Origin: an uncultured Collinsella sp.
GTDB lineage: Bacteria > Actinomycetota > Coriobacteriia > Coriobacteriales > Coriobacteriaceae
Reading direction: 5' to 3'
DNA length: 13,378 nt
Assembly (NCBI GenBank): GCA_902492545.1
Contig: CABULX010000060.1
Coordinates: 1 to 13,378, forward strand
In this document: piece after piece, positions 13,250 through 13,378 of the stretch
How positions within the stretch are numbered: the first letter of the stretch is position 1
Layout: each line of letters starts with the position of its first letter
Made by a program: the position numbers and the translations under genes
The notes under the pieces: generated by a model
Databases searched by the model: none
Told to the model about the DNA's origin: nothing
The model's input: only the letters and a program-made list of their open reading frames with translations

Positions 13250-13301
13250 AGTATACACAGAAGTCTGTCCGGCGCGCAACAACTTTTTTGAAAAATTTTT
13301 T
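13250..13301 (-). promoter_or_regulatory. tRNA-Asp promoter with UP-element-like A/T tract
   Basis: On the minus strand TATACT (13255-13250) lies 18 bp after TTGCGC (13279-13274). Directly upstream, 13301-13284 reads AAAAAATTTTTCAAAAAA, which fits the UP-element pattern of A and T tracts bound by the RNA polymerase alpha C-terminal domains, as in stable-RNA promoters. The weak -35 combined with an excellent A/T tract is the usual arrangement for such promoters. Confidence 0.7.
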
Positions 13302-13378
13302 GGGGCCATCCGGGAGGGCTTCCGGGGCTGAGGGCGGGGGTTAAGTTTGCTGCTCTACAGTCCTGCGCAAGACGGAAA
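13302..13378. other. Right-edge non-coding sequence
   Basis: G-rich on the plus strand (GGGAGGGCTTCCGGGGCTGA and beyond), then GTTTGCTGCTCTACAGTCC. No open reading frame, RNA or terminator can be supported in the 77 bases available. It may belong to a feature that continues outside the window. Confidence 0.3.

Overview
The window is high-GC, gene-dense DNA in which every confident gene is on the minus strand (read right to left). It looks like the chromosome of an anaerobic high-GC actinomycete of the Coriobacteriia, most plausibly Collinsella or a close relative. That placement is an inference from protein character, the rubrerythrin gene, the repeat style and composition. No taxonomic search was possible.

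In transcription order from the right edge: a tRNA-Asp(GUC) gene with an A/T-rich UP-like promoter and a UUCG-loop terminator. Next comes an apparent oxidative-stress neighbourhood: an Rrf2-family regulator with a cysteine triad, 21 nt from a MutY-like DNA glycosylase that lacks the Fe-S cysteines and carries Glu at the usual catalytic Asp position, then rubrerythrin. After these is a 210-aa membrane protein of unknown function. Rubrerythrin and this membrane protein end in the same unusual 3' layout: a shared 13-mer, a long fold-back palindrome with a conserved core and copy-specific but perfectly paired arms, and a near-identical GC-rich terminator. These two composites are the most unusual non-coding structure in the window.

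The middle holds a 144-aa single-span membrane protein behind a repeat-rich leader, then an accessory-looking pair: a minimal nucleotidyltransferase (AbiEii/DUF6036-like) overlapping by two bases (TTGA) a small HTH-containing protein. The pair resembles a toxin-antitoxin locus, but nothing in the sequence proves it.

The left half is conserved housekeeping: rmuC (recombination/genome stability), a 600-aa ABC half-exporter, nth (endonuclease III) and mfd (transcription-repair coupling factor). mfd runs off the left edge but is nearly complete at 1153 codons. With nth, mfd, rmuC and the MutY-like gene, the window is rich in DNA repair. A terminator-like hairpin directly in front of mfd suggests read-through or attenuation control.
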